Below, in pieces: positions 8,847 to 17,962 of a stretch of 64,000 nucleotides of DNA (position 1 is its first letter; each line of letters starts with the position of its first letter). The DNA comes from Psychroserpens jangbogonensis. Its GTDB lineage: Bacteria; Bacteroidota; Bacteroidia; Flavobacteriales; Flavobacteriaceae. The stretch lies in the NCBI RefSeq assembly GCF_000797465.1, contig NZ_JSWG01000012.1, positions 186,001 to 250,000 on the forward strand, read 5' to 3'. The notes below the pieces were generated by a model. It had not been told where the DNA came from, made no database searches, and saw only the letters and a list, made by a program, of their open reading frames with translations. The translations under genes and the position numbers were made by a program.

Positions 8847-9851
8847 TGAAGTTTTCAAGTACGCATTAAGCGAATCTTCAAACAACTTTGATTGATCTAT
8901 TTTGAATTCAATTGGTAAATAAAACAGTGAATTATCGTCTTTAAAATAAGGCAGCAACCTTACATAATCCTTTTCTGTAGTTAGTATTCTTTTTTTGCTT
9001 TTTAAGTTTTTTATATCTTCATCAGTAAAATTATGATGATCCTTAAATTCTAAGTGTTCAAATTGCAACCCATTATGCGTTAAATAATCTTCTAGCGGTT
9101 TCGGATTGGCAATTCCTGTAACTAACGTAAACGTTTCATCTTTTAATTCACTTAAAGCGAAACTTCCATTTTCATTCAAAACATTTTCAGAATACACAAT
9201 AGAACTAAAAAGCACATTTTGATTAGGTAATGGTTCTAATCTATTAACTACCGCTTGTTTTTTAGGCTCAGAGATTGTTTCTGGGCATTTGGTCACAACA
9301 ATTAAATTAGCGCGATTAGCTCCTGCTCTTGGCTCTCTTAAATTACCAGTAGGCAATACTATGTCATCGCTATACAAGTTATCATATGAAGTGAGTAAAA
9401 TATTATAGCCTGCTTTCACCTTTCTATGTTGAAACGCATCATCCAGTAATATAATTTCTGGCTTTTTTTGCTGTAATAATTGTAAAATACCATGTCTTCT
9501 ATCTGTATCTACAGCAACGATAACATCTTTAAACTTTTTATAAAACTGAAATGGTTCGTCTCCAATTGAAATCGCAGTTGAATTTTCATCAGCTATAATA
9601 AACCCAGAAGATTCGCGCTTATATCCTCTACTTAATGTAGCTACTTTATAATTTTGACTTAAAAATCTGATGAGATATTCTATTGTAGGTGTTTTTCCAG
9701 TACCTCCTACACTCAAATTTCCAACACATATCACCGGAATTTGATACGAAGTTGAAGACTTCCAACCTAAATCATATAACACATTACGAAACCAAGTTAC
9801 TAAATAGTATATGGGAACGATAGGTAAAAGTATCTTTCGGATTAGCTTCAT
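8841..9851 (-). CDS. lpxK: tetraacyldisaccharide 4'-kinase
   Basis: The 336-residue inner-membrane kinase adds the 4'-phosphate to the lipid A disaccharide precursor. The signature P-loop SVGGTGKTP near residue 48 is intact, after a short N-terminal hydrophobic anchor (LPIVPIYYLVTWFRNVLYDLGW), and DDAFQHRKV matches the family's catalytic DDGFQ region. I chose the ATG at 9851 (MKLIRKILLP); the open frame runs ten codons further but those add nothing typical. It is divergent from the Nif3-like gene. Confidence 0.92.
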   Translation of the reverse strand: MKLIRKILLPIVPIYYLVTWFRNVLYDLGWKSSTSYQIPVICVGNLSVGGTGKTPTIEYLIRFLSQNYKVATLSRGYKRESSGFIIADENSTAISIGDEPFQFYKKFKDVIVAVDTDRRHGILQLLQQKKPEIILLDDAFQHRKVKAGYNILLTSYDNLYSDDIVLPTGNLREPRAGANRANLIVVTKCPETISEPKKQAVVNRLEPLPNQNVLFSSIVYSENVLNENGSFALSELKDETFTLVTGIANPKPLEDYLTHNGLQFEHLEFKDHHNFTDEDIKNLKSKKRILTTEKDYVRLLPYFKDDNSLFYLPIEFKIDQSKLFEDSLNAYLKTSL

Positions 9852-9901
9852 CATTACGAAATCAATTGCTAATATAATCATATCAAATGACTATAAAATT
9901 T

Positions 9902-9909
9902 TATATTTG
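9902..9909 (+). promoter_or_regulatory. -7 promoter element of the Nif3-like operon
   Basis: TATATTTG matches TAnnTTTG and lies 16 bases before the ATG at 9926, in the 74-base divergent gap to lpxK. Confidence 0.55.
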
Positions 9910-9925
9910 AAACAAATTCACAATT

Positions 9926-11020
9926 ATGATTGTAAAAGATGTCATCAACTATTTAGAAGAATTAGCACCTCTTAATTACGCAGAAGACTTTGATAATGTT
10001 GGACTTTTAGTTGGAGACAAGCAATCAAAAGTCACAGGAGTTCTAGTGACACTTGACACTCTAGAAGCAGTGGTCGATGAGGCCATCGAAAAAAATTGCA
10101 ATCTTATCGTGAGTTTTCATCCCATTATTTTTAAAGGATTAAAAAAAATAACAGGGAAATCTTATGTTGAAAGAACCGTCTTGAAAGCCATTAAAAATGA
10201 TATCGCAATTTTTGCGATTCATACAGCTTTAGATAATGCACTAAAAGGCGTTAATGATATTATTTGTAACACTTTAGGGTTAACAAATAAAAAAATATTA
10301 ATTCCTCAAAAAGGAACCATTAAAAAGTTAACAACATATGTTCCTACTAAAAATGCTGAATCTTTAAGAACCGAATTGTTTAAGGCAGGAGCTGGCAATA
10401 TTGGAAATTATGACAATTGCAGTTTCAATACAGAAGGCAAAGGCACGTATAGAGGAAATGAATCTTCAAAACCTCAAGTAGGCATAAAAGGTGAATTACA
10501 TGAAGAGCCTGAGACTCAAATTTCTGTAACCTTTAGTAAACATATAGAGCCGCGACTTTTAAATACACTTTTTGAACACCATCCATATGAAGAAGTTGCC
10601 TTTGAAGTCACAACACTTGATAATTATAACCAAAATATAGGTATAGGAATGGTTGGGGAAATAGTAAACAGCGAGAAAACTGAAACATTTCTTCAATTTG
10701 TAAAAGAAAAAATGAATGTCTCATGCATCAGACATTCTAACCTTATAAAAGAGAATGTGTCCAAGATTGCAGTATTAGGAGGATCTGGAAGTTTCGCTAT
10801 ATCAGCTGCTAAAGCTGCTGGAGCAGATATTTTAATTACATCAGATTTGAAATATCATGATTTCTTTTCGGCAGAAAATGACATTATTTTAGCAGATATT
10901 GGACATTATGAAAGTGAACAGTTCACAAAAACCTTTTTAGTAGACTATCTCTCGAAAAAAATCACTAATTTTGCAGTCGTTTTATCAACGACGAATACAA
11001 ATCCGGTAAAGTATTTATAA
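9926..11020 (+). CDS. Nif3-like dinuclear metal centre protein
   Basis: The 364-residue NIF3/YbgI family protein begins with the typical VINYLEELAPLNYAEDFDNVG. It has metal-ligand segments SFHPIIF and HTALDNA (N-terminal half) and ADIGHYESEQ (C-terminal half). The middle 100 residues (about 125-230, with EPETQISVTFSK) form the CutA/PII-like insertion seen in the long forms. The family binds two metal ions and has been tied to GTP cyclohydrolase-like or NAD-related hydrolysis, but its role is not settled. It is followed after 2 bases by the coiled-coil gene; this pair is a recurring flavobacterial arrangement. Confidence 0.88.
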   Translation: MIVKDVINYLEELAPLNYAEDFDNVGLLVGDKQSKVTGVLVTLDTLEAVVDEAIEKNCNLIVSFHPIIFKGLKKITGKSYVERTVLKAIKNDIAIFAIHTALDNALKGVNDIICNTLGLTNKKILIPQKGTIKKLTTYVPTKNAESLRTELFKAGAGNIGNYDNCSFNTEGKGTYRGNESSKPQVGIKGELHEEPETQISVTFSKHIEPRLLNTLFEHHPYEEVAFEVTTLDNYNQNIGIGMVGEIVNSEKTETFLQFVKEKMNVSCIRHSNLIKENVSKIAVLGGSGSFAISAAKAAGADILITSDLKYHDFFSAENDIILADIGHYESEQFTKTFLVDYLSKKITNFAVVLSTTNTNPVKYL

Positions 11021-11022
11021 TT

Positions 11023-11802
11023 ATGGCAAAAAAAGCTGAAGCAACTGTTGAAGTTCGATTAAGAGCATTGTATGATTTACAATTAATCGATTCTAGAGTA
11101 GATGAAATTAGAAACCTTAGAGGAGAATTACCTTTAGAGGTTCAAGATTTAGAAGATGAAGTTGAAGGTTTAAATACAAGACTTGAAAAGTTAGGTACTA
11201 ACTTAGATCTTATCGATGACCAAATCAAAGGAAAGAAAAACCTTATTGAGGAAGCGAAAGCGTTAATCAAAAAGTATTCTGAGCAACAAAAGAATGTTAG
11301 AAATAACAGAGAGTATAATTCTTTAACTAAAGAAGTTGAGTTTCAAGAATTAGAAATTCAATTAGCTGATAAACATATTAAAGAGTTTAAAGTTCAGATT
11401 GATCAGAAAAAAGAAGTTATTTCTACAACTAAAGACAAACTTAAAGATCGTACGACACATCTTAAGCATAAGCGTAGTGAGTTGAACGAAATTTTAGCTG
11501 AAACACAAAAAGAAGAAGATGCGTTACTTAAAAAATCTGAAGATTTTCAAAAGAAATTAGATGATCGTTTAGTGAATGCATACTTAAGAATAAGAAACAA
11601 TGTTAAAAACGGATTAGCTGTTGTACCAATTGAAAGAGGTGCAGCTGGAGGATCATTTTTTACAATTCCACCACAAATACAAGTTGAAATTGCTTCACGT
11701 AAAAAAGTAATTACAGACGAGCATAGTGGAAGAATTCTTGTTGATGCTGAATTAGCACAAGAAGAACAAGATAAAATGGGGAAAATGTTTTCTAAACTAT
11801 AG
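11023..11802 (+). CDS. coiled-coil protein with degenerate C4 zinc ribbon
   Basis: The 259-residue protein has a long antiparallel coiled coil (about 10-185) and a C-terminal segment in the pattern of the CdsZ/DUF164 zinc-ribbon family (IPPQIQVEIASRKK...SGRILVD). The four Zn-binding Cys of the family are all missing: the first pair is AGGS (208-211) and the second DEHS (232-235), and the protein has no Cys at all. It probably keeps the fold but binds no zinc through Cys. The genomic pairing with Nif3 suggests a shared pathway. A strong terminator follows. Confidence 0.85.
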   Translation: MAKKAEATVEVRLRALYDLQLIDSRVDEIRNLRGELPLEVQDLEDEVEGLNTRLEKLGTNLDLIDDQIKGKKNLIEEAKALIKKYSEQQKNVRNNREYNSLTKEVEFQELEIQLADKHIKEFKVQIDQKKEVISTTKDKLKDRTTHLKHKRSELNEILAETQKEEDALLKKSEDFQKKLDDRLVNAYLRIRNNVKNGLAVVPIERGAAGGSFFTIPPQIQVEIASRKKVITDEHSGRILVDAELAQEEQDKMGKMFSKL

Positions 11803-11823
11803 TCAACATCTCATTATAAATTT

Positions 11824-11855
11824 AAAAAAGCCTTCATCTAATGAAGGCTTTTTTA
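11824..11855 (+). terminator. intrinsic terminator
   Basis: A 13-bp perfect stem (aaaaagccttcat / atgaaggcttttt) with a 3-base loop and a T tract ends the Nif3/coiled-coil operon. Confidence 0.85.
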
Positions 11856-11911
11856 TTTTAATAAAACTTTCACAATCTTCATATTAAGGTTTCGTATCTT
11901 TTATCGACATA

Positions 11912-12595
11912 ATGAAAAGGAAAAATCAATATTTAAAAATGAGAACATTTTTTACAACATTAGCCATCACATTACTATTCAGTTGCCAAAACATTGCACA
12001 ACCTAGTACAGAGCAACAAGCGGTTATTAACGCAAATCCCATTGAAGTATCATTAGAAAACGGAAAAGCCAAAGCCTACTTTGCAAGTGGCTGTTTTTGG
12101 TGCGTAGAAGCAGTTTACGAAAGCGTTAAAGGTGTAGACGAAGTTATTAATGGATACGCTGGAGGACATTCTGACAAGCCAACCTATCAATTAAGCAATA
12201 CTGGTAGAACTGGTCATGCCGAAGCTGTAGAAGTTATTTACGATCCCAATGTCGTTAGTTTTGCCACTTTAGTTGATGTTTATTTTGCTTCACAAAATCC
12301 GACACAAGTTAATGGCCAAGGACCAGATCGAGGCTCTCAGTATCGTTCTATTATCTTTTACCAGAACGACGAGCAAAAGAAAATCATTGATCAAAAAAAA
12401 ACAGCCTTAGCAAAAAAACTCAATTCAAAAATTGCAGCTGAAGTTTACCCATTTCAAAAATTTTGGATAGGTGAAGATTATCATCAAAATTATGAAAGAC
12501 TTCATCCAAACAATGGTTACATTAGAAACGTATCCCTACCAAGGCTAAGAAGTTTTCAAGCTAAAATGCCAGGTATTTTAAAAGAAAACCATTAA
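11912..12595 (+). CDS. msrA: peptide methionine sulfoxide reductase A, lipoprotein form
   Basis: The 227-residue enzyme reduces Met-S-sulfoxide in proteins. Catalytic GCFWCVEAVY is intact, as are YAGG, HAEAVEV and the HQNY segment of the substrate pocket. The N terminus carries a lipoprotein signal (TLAITLLFSC), so the enzyme should be lipid anchored outside the cytoplasm. Either ATG 11912 or ATG 11939 (MRTFFTTL) can start it; the second gives a more usual signal length. A near-consensus -7 box TATCTTTT lies at 11895-11902. Its 3' end overlaps the convergent methyltransferase by 4 bases. Confidence 0.93.
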   Translation: MKRKNQYLKMRTFFTTLAITLLFSCQNIAQPSTEQQAVINANPIEVSLENGKAKAYFASGCFWCVEAVYESVKGVDEVINGYAGGHSDKPTYQLSNTGRTGHAEAVEVIYDPNVVSFATLVDVYFASQNPTQVNGQGPDRGSQYRSIIFYQNDEQKKIIDQKKTALAKKLNSKIAAEVYPFQKFWIGEDYHQNYERLHPNNGYIRNVSLPRLRSFQAKMPGILKENH

Positions 12596-13386
12596 AGCTT
12601 AGTTGCCTTAATTTCAAAAATAAGAGGATACAGTTTATTCTTAGTCTCATAATTGCCAGATTTGGTTTCTACTAGATCTGGCAATACGTTATACGGACTT
12701 TCGTCATACTCGTTTAAATAGTCAATTTTTAAACCAGCTTCAATAAGCGCATTAACCACTTCACTTAATCCATGATTCCAGCCATATTCTTTACTCGTCA
12801 TTTTTGAATCTTGATTAGCATAAGTCCCTTCATATTCTTCATAAATGGCGTCATCTTGCATATAACCATATTTCATAATTTGTTTGCCATCTAAGTAATC
12901 AAACATCCAAACAATAGGATGAAATTCAGCCATATAAAAAGTACCTCCTTTTTTTAAACGCTCTACAATCATTTGTCCCCATGGCTTCAAATCTGGCAAC
13001 CAGCCAATAACTCCATAAGATGTAAATACAATATCAAAAGTTTCGTTTACATACTCAGAAGTATCCAAAACATTACATCGCACAAAGTTGGCATCAAGTT
13101 GAAGTTCTTCATTTAGAGCTTTTGCCATCACAATGCCTTCATCACTTAAATCAACGCCAACGCATTTTGCTCCTGCTCTACTCCAACTTAAGGTGTCTTG
13201 CCCAAAATGACATTGTAAATGCAATAAAGACTTCCCTTGTACATTTCCTAGAGCATTCAACTCATATGACATTAGAGACGATTTTCCATTCTTAAAGGCA
13301 TCCAAATCATACATATCACTTTTAGAATGAATTTTCACTTTTTCATTCCATGTTTGTCTGTTAACTTCAAAATAGTCGTCACTCAT
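12592..13386 (-). CDS. class I SAM-dependent methyltransferase
   Basis: The 264-residue protein has Rossmann motif I as LLHLQCHFGQDTLSWSRAG, motif II as CVGVDLSDEGI and motif III near FDIVFTSYGVIGWL, followed by a post-motif MAEFHPIVWMFD. The glycine-rich loop with HFGQDT is characteristic of a methyltransferase group common in Bacteroidota. The substrate cannot be read from sequence. It stands alone between convergent msrA and a divergent lipoprotein gene. Confidence 0.85.
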   Translation of the reverse strand: MSDDYFEVNRQTWNEKVKIHSKSDMYDLDAFKNGKSSLMSYELNALGNVQGKSLLHLQCHFGQDTLSWSRAGAKCVGVDLSDEGIVMAKALNEELQLDANFVRCNVLDTSEYVNETFDIVFTSYGVIGWLPDLKPWGQMIVERLKKGGTFYMAEFHPIVWMFDYLDGKQIMKYGYMQDDAIYEEYEGTYANQDSKMTSKEYGWNHGLSEVVNALIEAGLKIDYLNEYDESPYNVLPDLVETKSGNYETKNKLYPLIFEIKATKL

Positions 13387-13498
13387 AACTTCAGTATTAA
13401 AACCCTAAAATAATACTTACAACCTTATTTTTTCTAAAAGCTTTCAAAAACCTTGTAGATAAGAGCATTCAAAAAAGTATTTTTACAAAAAAAAAAGA

Positions 13499-14185
13499 AT
13501 GACAAGACTACTAACCATTTTATGCTTGCTTACTATTCTGACAGCTTGTAAATCTGAAACAAAAGATCAAACCACTGAAGCTGAAACAGCTTCAGAAGAA
13601 AAAAAAGAACTTACTACAGCTGAAAAAATCGCAAAAGCTCATGGCTTTGACAATTGGAAAAACGTCAACGAAATTAAATTTACCTTTAATGTCGATAGAG
13701 GTGAAAACCATTTTGAACGCTCATGGACGTGGAATCCTAAAATTGATAACGTAAGATTAGTTTCTAAAAAAGACACCATTAACTTTAATCGAAAATCAAT
13801 GGATAGCGTATCCATGAAAACCGATAGAGCTTTCATTAATGACAAATTTTGGATGCTCATTCCTTTTCAACTCGTTTGGGATGAAGGCACAACATTTTCA
13901 GAAGCTATAAAAGAAATTACTCCTATTTCTAAAACCGAATTAAATAAAATCACCTTGACTTACGGAAATGAAGGTGGTTATACACCAGGAGATGCTTATG
14001 ACATCTATTATGACGACGACTACATAATTAAAGAATGGGTTTTTAGAGAAGGTAATAGTAAAGAACCTTCAATGACAACAACTTTTGAAAACCACGAAGA
14101 TTTCAACGGAATCAAAATAGCAAAAGACCACAAAATGGCTGAAGGTAATTTTAATCTCTACTTCTCAAATATTACAGTGAAGTAA
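13499..14185 (+). CDS. uncharacterised lipoprotein
   Basis: The 228-residue protein has a lipobox (LTILTAC, Cys17), an acidic low-complexity linker (about 18-45) and a soluble domain containing KAHGFDNWKNVNEIKFTFNV and, later, DAYDIYYDDDYIIKEW. The domain resembles flavobacterial lipoproteins of unknown role predicted to be beta-rich. No catalytic motif is visible. It is a single gene followed by a terminator at 14306-14341. Confidence 0.75.
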   Translation: MTRLLTILCLLTILTACKSETKDQTTEAETASEEKKELTTAEKIAKAHGFDNWKNVNEIKFTFNVDRGENHFERSWTWNPKIDNVRLVSKKDTINFNRKSMDSVSMKTDRAFINDKFWMLIPFQLVWDEGTTFSEAIKEITPISKTELNKITLTYGNEGGYTPGDAYDIYYDDDYIIKEWVFREGNSKEPSMTTTFENHEDFNGIKIAKDHKMAEGNFNLYFSNITVK

Positions 14186-14305
14186 ATTCTAAATCTTAAA
14201 TAAATATTAAAGTTGGATATTGATTGTAATTATAACATCCAATTCACGACTTAAAGACGTATATAAAGTATAATAATATTCCGCACTTTGCGTCTATATA
14301 TATTC

Positions 14306-14341
14306 AAAGCGCTTCATCTATTTAGTTGTAGCGCTTTTTAC
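14306..14341 (+). terminator. hairpin terminator
   Basis: An 8-bp stem (aaagcgct / agcgcttt) with a 16-base loop and a T run follows the lipoprotein gene. It ends right at the stop of the convergent CDGSH gene. Confidence 0.6.
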
Positions 14342-14761
14342 TTATCCTTTAAAACCTTTGTCCACGTGCGCGCCATCACAATATGGTTTGTTTTGAGAAG
14401 CACCACACCTACAAAAAGCTGTTGTTCTATTTTTAGTTTCTTCACTCCCATTTTTATGTGTTACATTCAACGTGCCATAAACCAAAAGTGGTCCATTTTC
14501 TAACACCTCAACTTTAGTTTCTAAAGATTCGGCTTCATTATCATCTGCACCATTCATATAATAACTTATTGCACCAGACGGACAAGCTTTAACTTGTTTT
14601 ACTAATGCCTCAGTGGAAGCTGCATCAATTTTAATCCAAGGCTTCTCTTTAGGCCGAAATACATCAGCTAAACCTTTAACACATATTGCCGAATGAATGC
14701 AAGAATCAGGCTTCCAAACAATAGTAACCTCTCCGTTGCTGTATTCTTTTGTCTTTCCCAT
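14342..14761 (-). CDS. Fer4_19 plus CDGSH iron-sulfur protein
   Basis: The 139-residue protein has two parts. Residues about 8-68 match the Fer4_19/DUF1271-like domain (CIHSAICVKGL, then VKACPSGAISY). Residues about 95-139 form a CDGSH zinc-finger-like iron-sulfur domain (CRCGASQNKPYCDGAH), whose three Cys and one His bind a [2Fe-2S] cluster. This fusion occurs widely in Bacteroidota as a small redox or cluster-carrier protein. It is divergent from the kynurenine operon, with about 125 bases between start codons. No link in function is proven. Confidence 0.87.
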   Translation of the reverse strand: MGKTKEYSNGEVTIVWKPDSCIHSAICVKGLADVFRPKEKPWIKIDAASTEALVKQVKACPSGAISYYMNGADDNEAESLETKVEVLENGPLLVYGTLNVTHKNGSEETKNRTTAFCRCGASQNKPYCDGAHVDKGFKG

Positions 14762-14855
14762 ACCTCAATGATTTCTTTAAAGATACTAAAAAAAGTAGTT
14801 CGTTTTCTCTCTAAAATTGACGCTTTCAACAGTTCTTTCCTATCGTAATTATTCT

Positions 14856-14863
14856 TATTTTTG
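14856..14863 (+). promoter_or_regulatory. -7 promoter element of the kynurenine operon
   Basis: TATTTTTG matches TAnnTTTG. The predicted transcription start (about 14870) falls between a TTG at 14861 and the TTG at 14888, so only the latter can start kynU from this promoter. Confidence 0.5.
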
Positions 14864-14887
14864 TTTGACACCATAAAACCAAACAAC

Positions 14888-16156
14888 TTGTCCAACTATA
14901 AATCAGGTCTTGATTTCGCTAAACAACAAGACCAAAATGATAAACTCTCTTCTTATAGAAAGCAGTTTCATCTTCCTAAAGACAAAAACGGAAATGAGCT
15001 CATTTATATGACAGGAAACTCTTTAGGCTTACAGCCTAAAATAACAAAAGACTACATTAATCAAGAGCTCGAAGATTGGGCAAATCTTGGTGTTGAAGGT
15101 CATACAGAAGGTAGAAACCCTTGGTTACATTACCATGAGTTTTTAACTGAAACAATGGCAAATATTGTTGGAGCTAAACCTTTAGAAGTTGTTGTGATGA
15201 ATTCTCTAACGGCTAATCTTCATTTTATGATGGTAAGCTTTTACAAACCAACTCCAAAACGTTTTAAAATTTTAATTGAAGCTGATGCATTCCCTAGTGA
15301 TAAATATGCTGTAGAATCACAATTGCGTCACCATGGATATGATGATAAAGAAGGATTAGTTTTATGGAAAGCTCGCCAAGGCGAAGAATTAGCCAACTAT
15401 GATGATTTAGAAACCATTTTAAAGCAACATGGTGATGAGATTGCACTAGTTATGATTGGTGGTGTTAATTATTATACAGGACAATTTTTCGATTTAAAAC
15501 GGATAGCAACCTTAGGGCATAAACATGGATGTGTTGTTGGTTTTGACTGTGCTCATGGCGCTGGAAATGTTCCATTAAATCTTCATGATTCTGGAGCAGA
15601 CTTTGCAGTTTGGTGCAGTTACAAATATTTAAACTCAGGACCAGGAAGTTTATCTGGCGCCTTCGTTCATGAACGTCATGCATATAATAAAGATCTTAAC
15701 CGCTTTACAGGTTGGTGGTCACATAACAAGCAAACACGTTTTAGAATGCGTGATGAATTTGAACAATTACCTGGAGCAGAAGGTTGGCAATTAAGCAATC
15801 CGCCTATTTTATCTATGGCTGCCATTAGAGCATCTTTAGATGTATTTAAAGACGCTGGATTTGAAAATCTATGTCAGAAATCGGAACAGCTAACCGGTTA
15901 TTTTGAGTTTCTGTTAAATGAACTCAATAATTCTGATATTAAAATAATTACTCCTAGCAATCCAGATGAACGAGGATGTCAACTCTCAATTCAAGTAAAA
16001 AATGCTGATAAAGCATTACACGACAAACTGACTAAAGCTGGAATTATTACCGATTGGAGAGAACCTGATGTGATTAGATGTGCACCTGTTCCATTATACA
16101 ATTCGTTTATGGATATTTATGGATTTGTAGAACGCTTAAAGACCATTTTAAACTAA
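14888..16156 (+). CDS. kynU: kynureninase
   Basis: The 422-residue PLP enzyme cleaves kynurenine or 3-hydroxykynurenine to anthranilate or 3-hydroxyanthranilate plus alanine. Family motifs are YMTGNSLGLQPK at the N terminus, the aspartate and PLP-lysine segments GFDCAHGAGNVPL and CSYKYLNSGPG, and FTGWWSH. I place the start at TTG 14888 (reading SNYKSGLDFAKQQD) because it matches the usual N terminus of the family and the frame has no ATG before MTGNS. It opens a seven-gene operon and lies 1 base before kmo. Confidence 0.94.
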   Translation: MSNYKSGLDFAKQQDQNDKLSSYRKQFHLPKDKNGNELIYMTGNSLGLQPKITKDYINQELEDWANLGVEGHTEGRNPWLHYHEFLTETMANIVGAKPLEVVVMNSLTANLHFMMVSFYKPTPKRFKILIEADAFPSDKYAVESQLRHHGYDDKEGLVLWKARQGEELANYDDLETILKQHGDEIALVMIGGVNYYTGQFFDLKRIATLGHKHGCVVGFDCAHGAGNVPLNLHDSGADFAVWCSYKYLNSGPGSLSGAFVHERHAYNKDLNRFTGWWSHNKQTRFRMRDEFEQLPGAEGWQLSNPPILSMAAIRASLDVFKDAGFENLCQKSEQLTGYFEFLLNELNNSDIKIITPSNPDERGCQLSIQVKNADKALHDKLTKAGIITDWREPDVIRCAPVPLYNSFMDIYGFVERLKTILN

Positions 16157-16157
16157 T

Positions 16158-17552
16158 ATGAAACAACAAAATATACTTATTATTGGTGCAGGACTCTGTG
16201 GAAGTCTACTCGCATTGCGTTTAGGACAACGTGGTTATAACGTTACCGTTTATGAAATGCGTCCAGATTTACGTAAAACAGATATTTCAGCTGGCCGTTC
16301 TATTAACTTAGCATTTTCAGATCGCGGCAATAAAGCCATGAAACTTGTTGGTATTGAAGATGTTGTTAAAGCACTTTGTATTCCAATGAATGGTCGCATG
16401 CTTCACGATAAAGAAGGCGATACTTTTTTATCAAATTATAGTGGAAGAGATCATGAATATATCAATTCTATTTCAAGAGGCGAACTTAATGGGCTATTGC
16501 TAACTGAAGCTGAAAAACACGATAATGTTACGATTCACTTTAATAAAAAATGTAAATCGGTAGATTTTGAACATACAACTGCTAGGTTTCAAGATTTTGA
16601 AACTAAAAAAGAATTTATAGAAGATGCAGATGTTATTATTGCAACAGATGGAGCTGGTTCTGCATTGCGAAGAAGCTATTATTTAGAGCGCAAATTTTTA
16701 TTCAGTTTTTCACAAGATTATTTGACACACGGTTATAAAGAATTGTCAATTATTCCAACTGAAACTGGAGGATATAAAACCTATAAAAACGCATTGCATA
16801 TTTGGCCAAGAGGAGACTTTATGGTCATCGCTTTACCAAATTTAGATGGTAGTTTTACAGTGACCTTATTTTTGAGTTTTGATGAAGGTGAATACAATTT
16901 CAATAATTTAACAACACCAGAAATCGTAACCGAATTCTTCCAAAAAGAGTTCCCAGATGCTTTAGAATTGATGCCAAACTTAGTTGAAGACTTCTTCGAC
17001 AATCCAACGGCTCCATTAGGAACTGTAAAATGTTCTCCTTGGCATTACAAAGGAAACACATTACTCATGGGAGATTCAGCTCATGCAATTGTTCCGTTTT
17101 ACGGACAAGGGATGAACGCATCTTTTGAAGATGTTGTCGAGTTTGATGCTGTTTTAGATAAACATGAAGGCGATTGGGAAACCATTTTTAGTGAATACGA
17201 AAAGACTAGAAAAAAAGATACAGATGCTATTGCTGATTTAGCTATTGATAATTTCCATGAAATGAAAGACCACGTTGGTCAAGCTATATTTCAAGAGAAA
17301 CGAAAAATTGAAATGGCTTTAGAAAGAGAATTTCCAGAAGACTATTCTTCAAAATATAGCTTAGTTACCTTTAACGAACATATTGGTTATAGAGAAGCTA
17401 TGCTTAAAGGAAGAGCTCAAGACAAAGCGATTTTAAACCTGTTAGCTGATGATATTATCTCAACAGAAGATGATATAAAAGACATTTTAGATAAAGTAAA
17501 TACAGAAACCGAAGCCATTCTACAAGACGATAGAATTGCAGGATTACATTAA
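16158..17552 (+). CDS. kmo: kynurenine 3-monooxygenase
   Basis: The 464-residue FAD-dependent aromatic hydroxylase converts kynurenine to 3-hydroxykynurenine with NADPH and O2. FAD-binding GAGLCGS is at residues 10-16, [11 protein letters not shown] fits the substrate side, and the second FAD motif is [19 protein letters not shown]. The length equals that of bacterial KMO proteins. A C-terminal hydrophobic tail as in the eukaryotic enzyme is not evident. With kynU upstream it makes the 3-hydroxyanthranilate branch rather than the anthranilate branch. Confidence 0.95.
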   Translation: MKQQNILIIGAGLCGSLLALRLGQRGYNVTVYEMRPDLRKTDISAGRSINLAFSDRGNKAMKLVGIEDVVKALCIPMNGRMLHDKEGDTFLSNYSGRDHEYINSISRGELNGLLLTEAEKHDNVTIHFNKKCKSVDFEHTTARFQDFETKKEFIEDADVIIATDGAGSALRRSYYLERKFLFSFSQDYLTHGYKELSIIPTETGGYKTYKNALHIWPRGDFMVIALPNLDGSFTVTLFLSFDEGEYNFNNLTTPEIVTEFFQKEFPDALELMPNLVEDFFDNPTAPLGTVKCSPWHYKGNTLLMGDSAHAIVPFYGQGMNASFEDVVEFDAVLDKHEGDWETIFSEYEKTRKKDTDAIADLAIDNFHEMKDHVGQAIFQEKRKIEMALEREFPEDYSSKYSLVTFNEHIGYREAMLKGRAQDKAILNLLADDIISTEDDIKDILDKVNTETEAILQDDRIAGLH

Positions 17553-17557
17553 AAAAT

Positions 17558-17962
17558 ATGAGCGAAAAAATAGTAACACCAAGAGGAGCATATCCACATG
17601 TTAAGCAAGTAGGCGATTTCATTTTCGTTTCAGGAACTAGCTCAAGAAGACCAGACAATTCAATTGCAGGCGTTGATATTATTGACGAAATGGGCACGAA
17701 ACGTCTTAATGCTGAAGCACAAACTCGTGAAGTTTTAAAAAACATAGATGCCAATTTAAAAAAAGTTGGAGCTAGTTTAAAAGACGTGGTTGACGTGACT
17801 TCTTTTTTAGTAAACATGAATGATTTTGCAGGCTATAATAAAGCTTACGGAGAATTCTTTGAAAAAGCAACAGGACCAACAAGAACAACTGTTGCAGTAC
17901 ATCAATTACCACATCCAGATTTGGTTGTCGAAATTAAAGTCATGGCCTATAAGAAATCGTAA
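17558..17962 (+). CDS. 2-aminomuconate deaminase, RidA/YjgF family
   Basis: The 134-residue Rid-family trimer subunit has [15 protein letters not shown] near 30, [13 protein letters not shown] (Arg that binds the substrate carboxylate) near 109, and VEIKVMA at the end. The family includes imine deaminases in general. Its place between kmo and the aminomuconate-semialdehyde dehydrogenase, plus the SSRRPD signature, argues for 2-aminomuconate deaminase, which releases ammonia to give 4-oxalocrotonate. Its stop codon overlaps the next start by one base (TAATG). Confidence 0.88.
   Translation: MSEKIVTPRGAYPHVKQVGDFIFVSGTSSRRPDNSIAGVDIIDEMGTKRLNAEAQTREVLKNIDANLKKVGASLKDVVDVTSFLVNMNDFAGYNKAYGEFFEKATGPTRTTVAVHQLPHPDLVVEIKVMAYKKS

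Noticed and set aside
14288-14503. 71-codon plus-strand frame over the CDGSH gene
   Set aside because: It runs through the terminator hairpin and is antisense to a gene with intact CDGSH motifs.
14668-14895. 75-codon minus-strand frame over the CDGSH start and kynU promoter
   Set aside because: It overlaps the CDGSH coding region in another frame, crosses a promoter, and shows no domain.
17455-17817. 120-codon minus-strand frame over the kmo/RidA junction
   Set aside because: It runs antisense to two well-supported genes with no promoter or recognisable motif.
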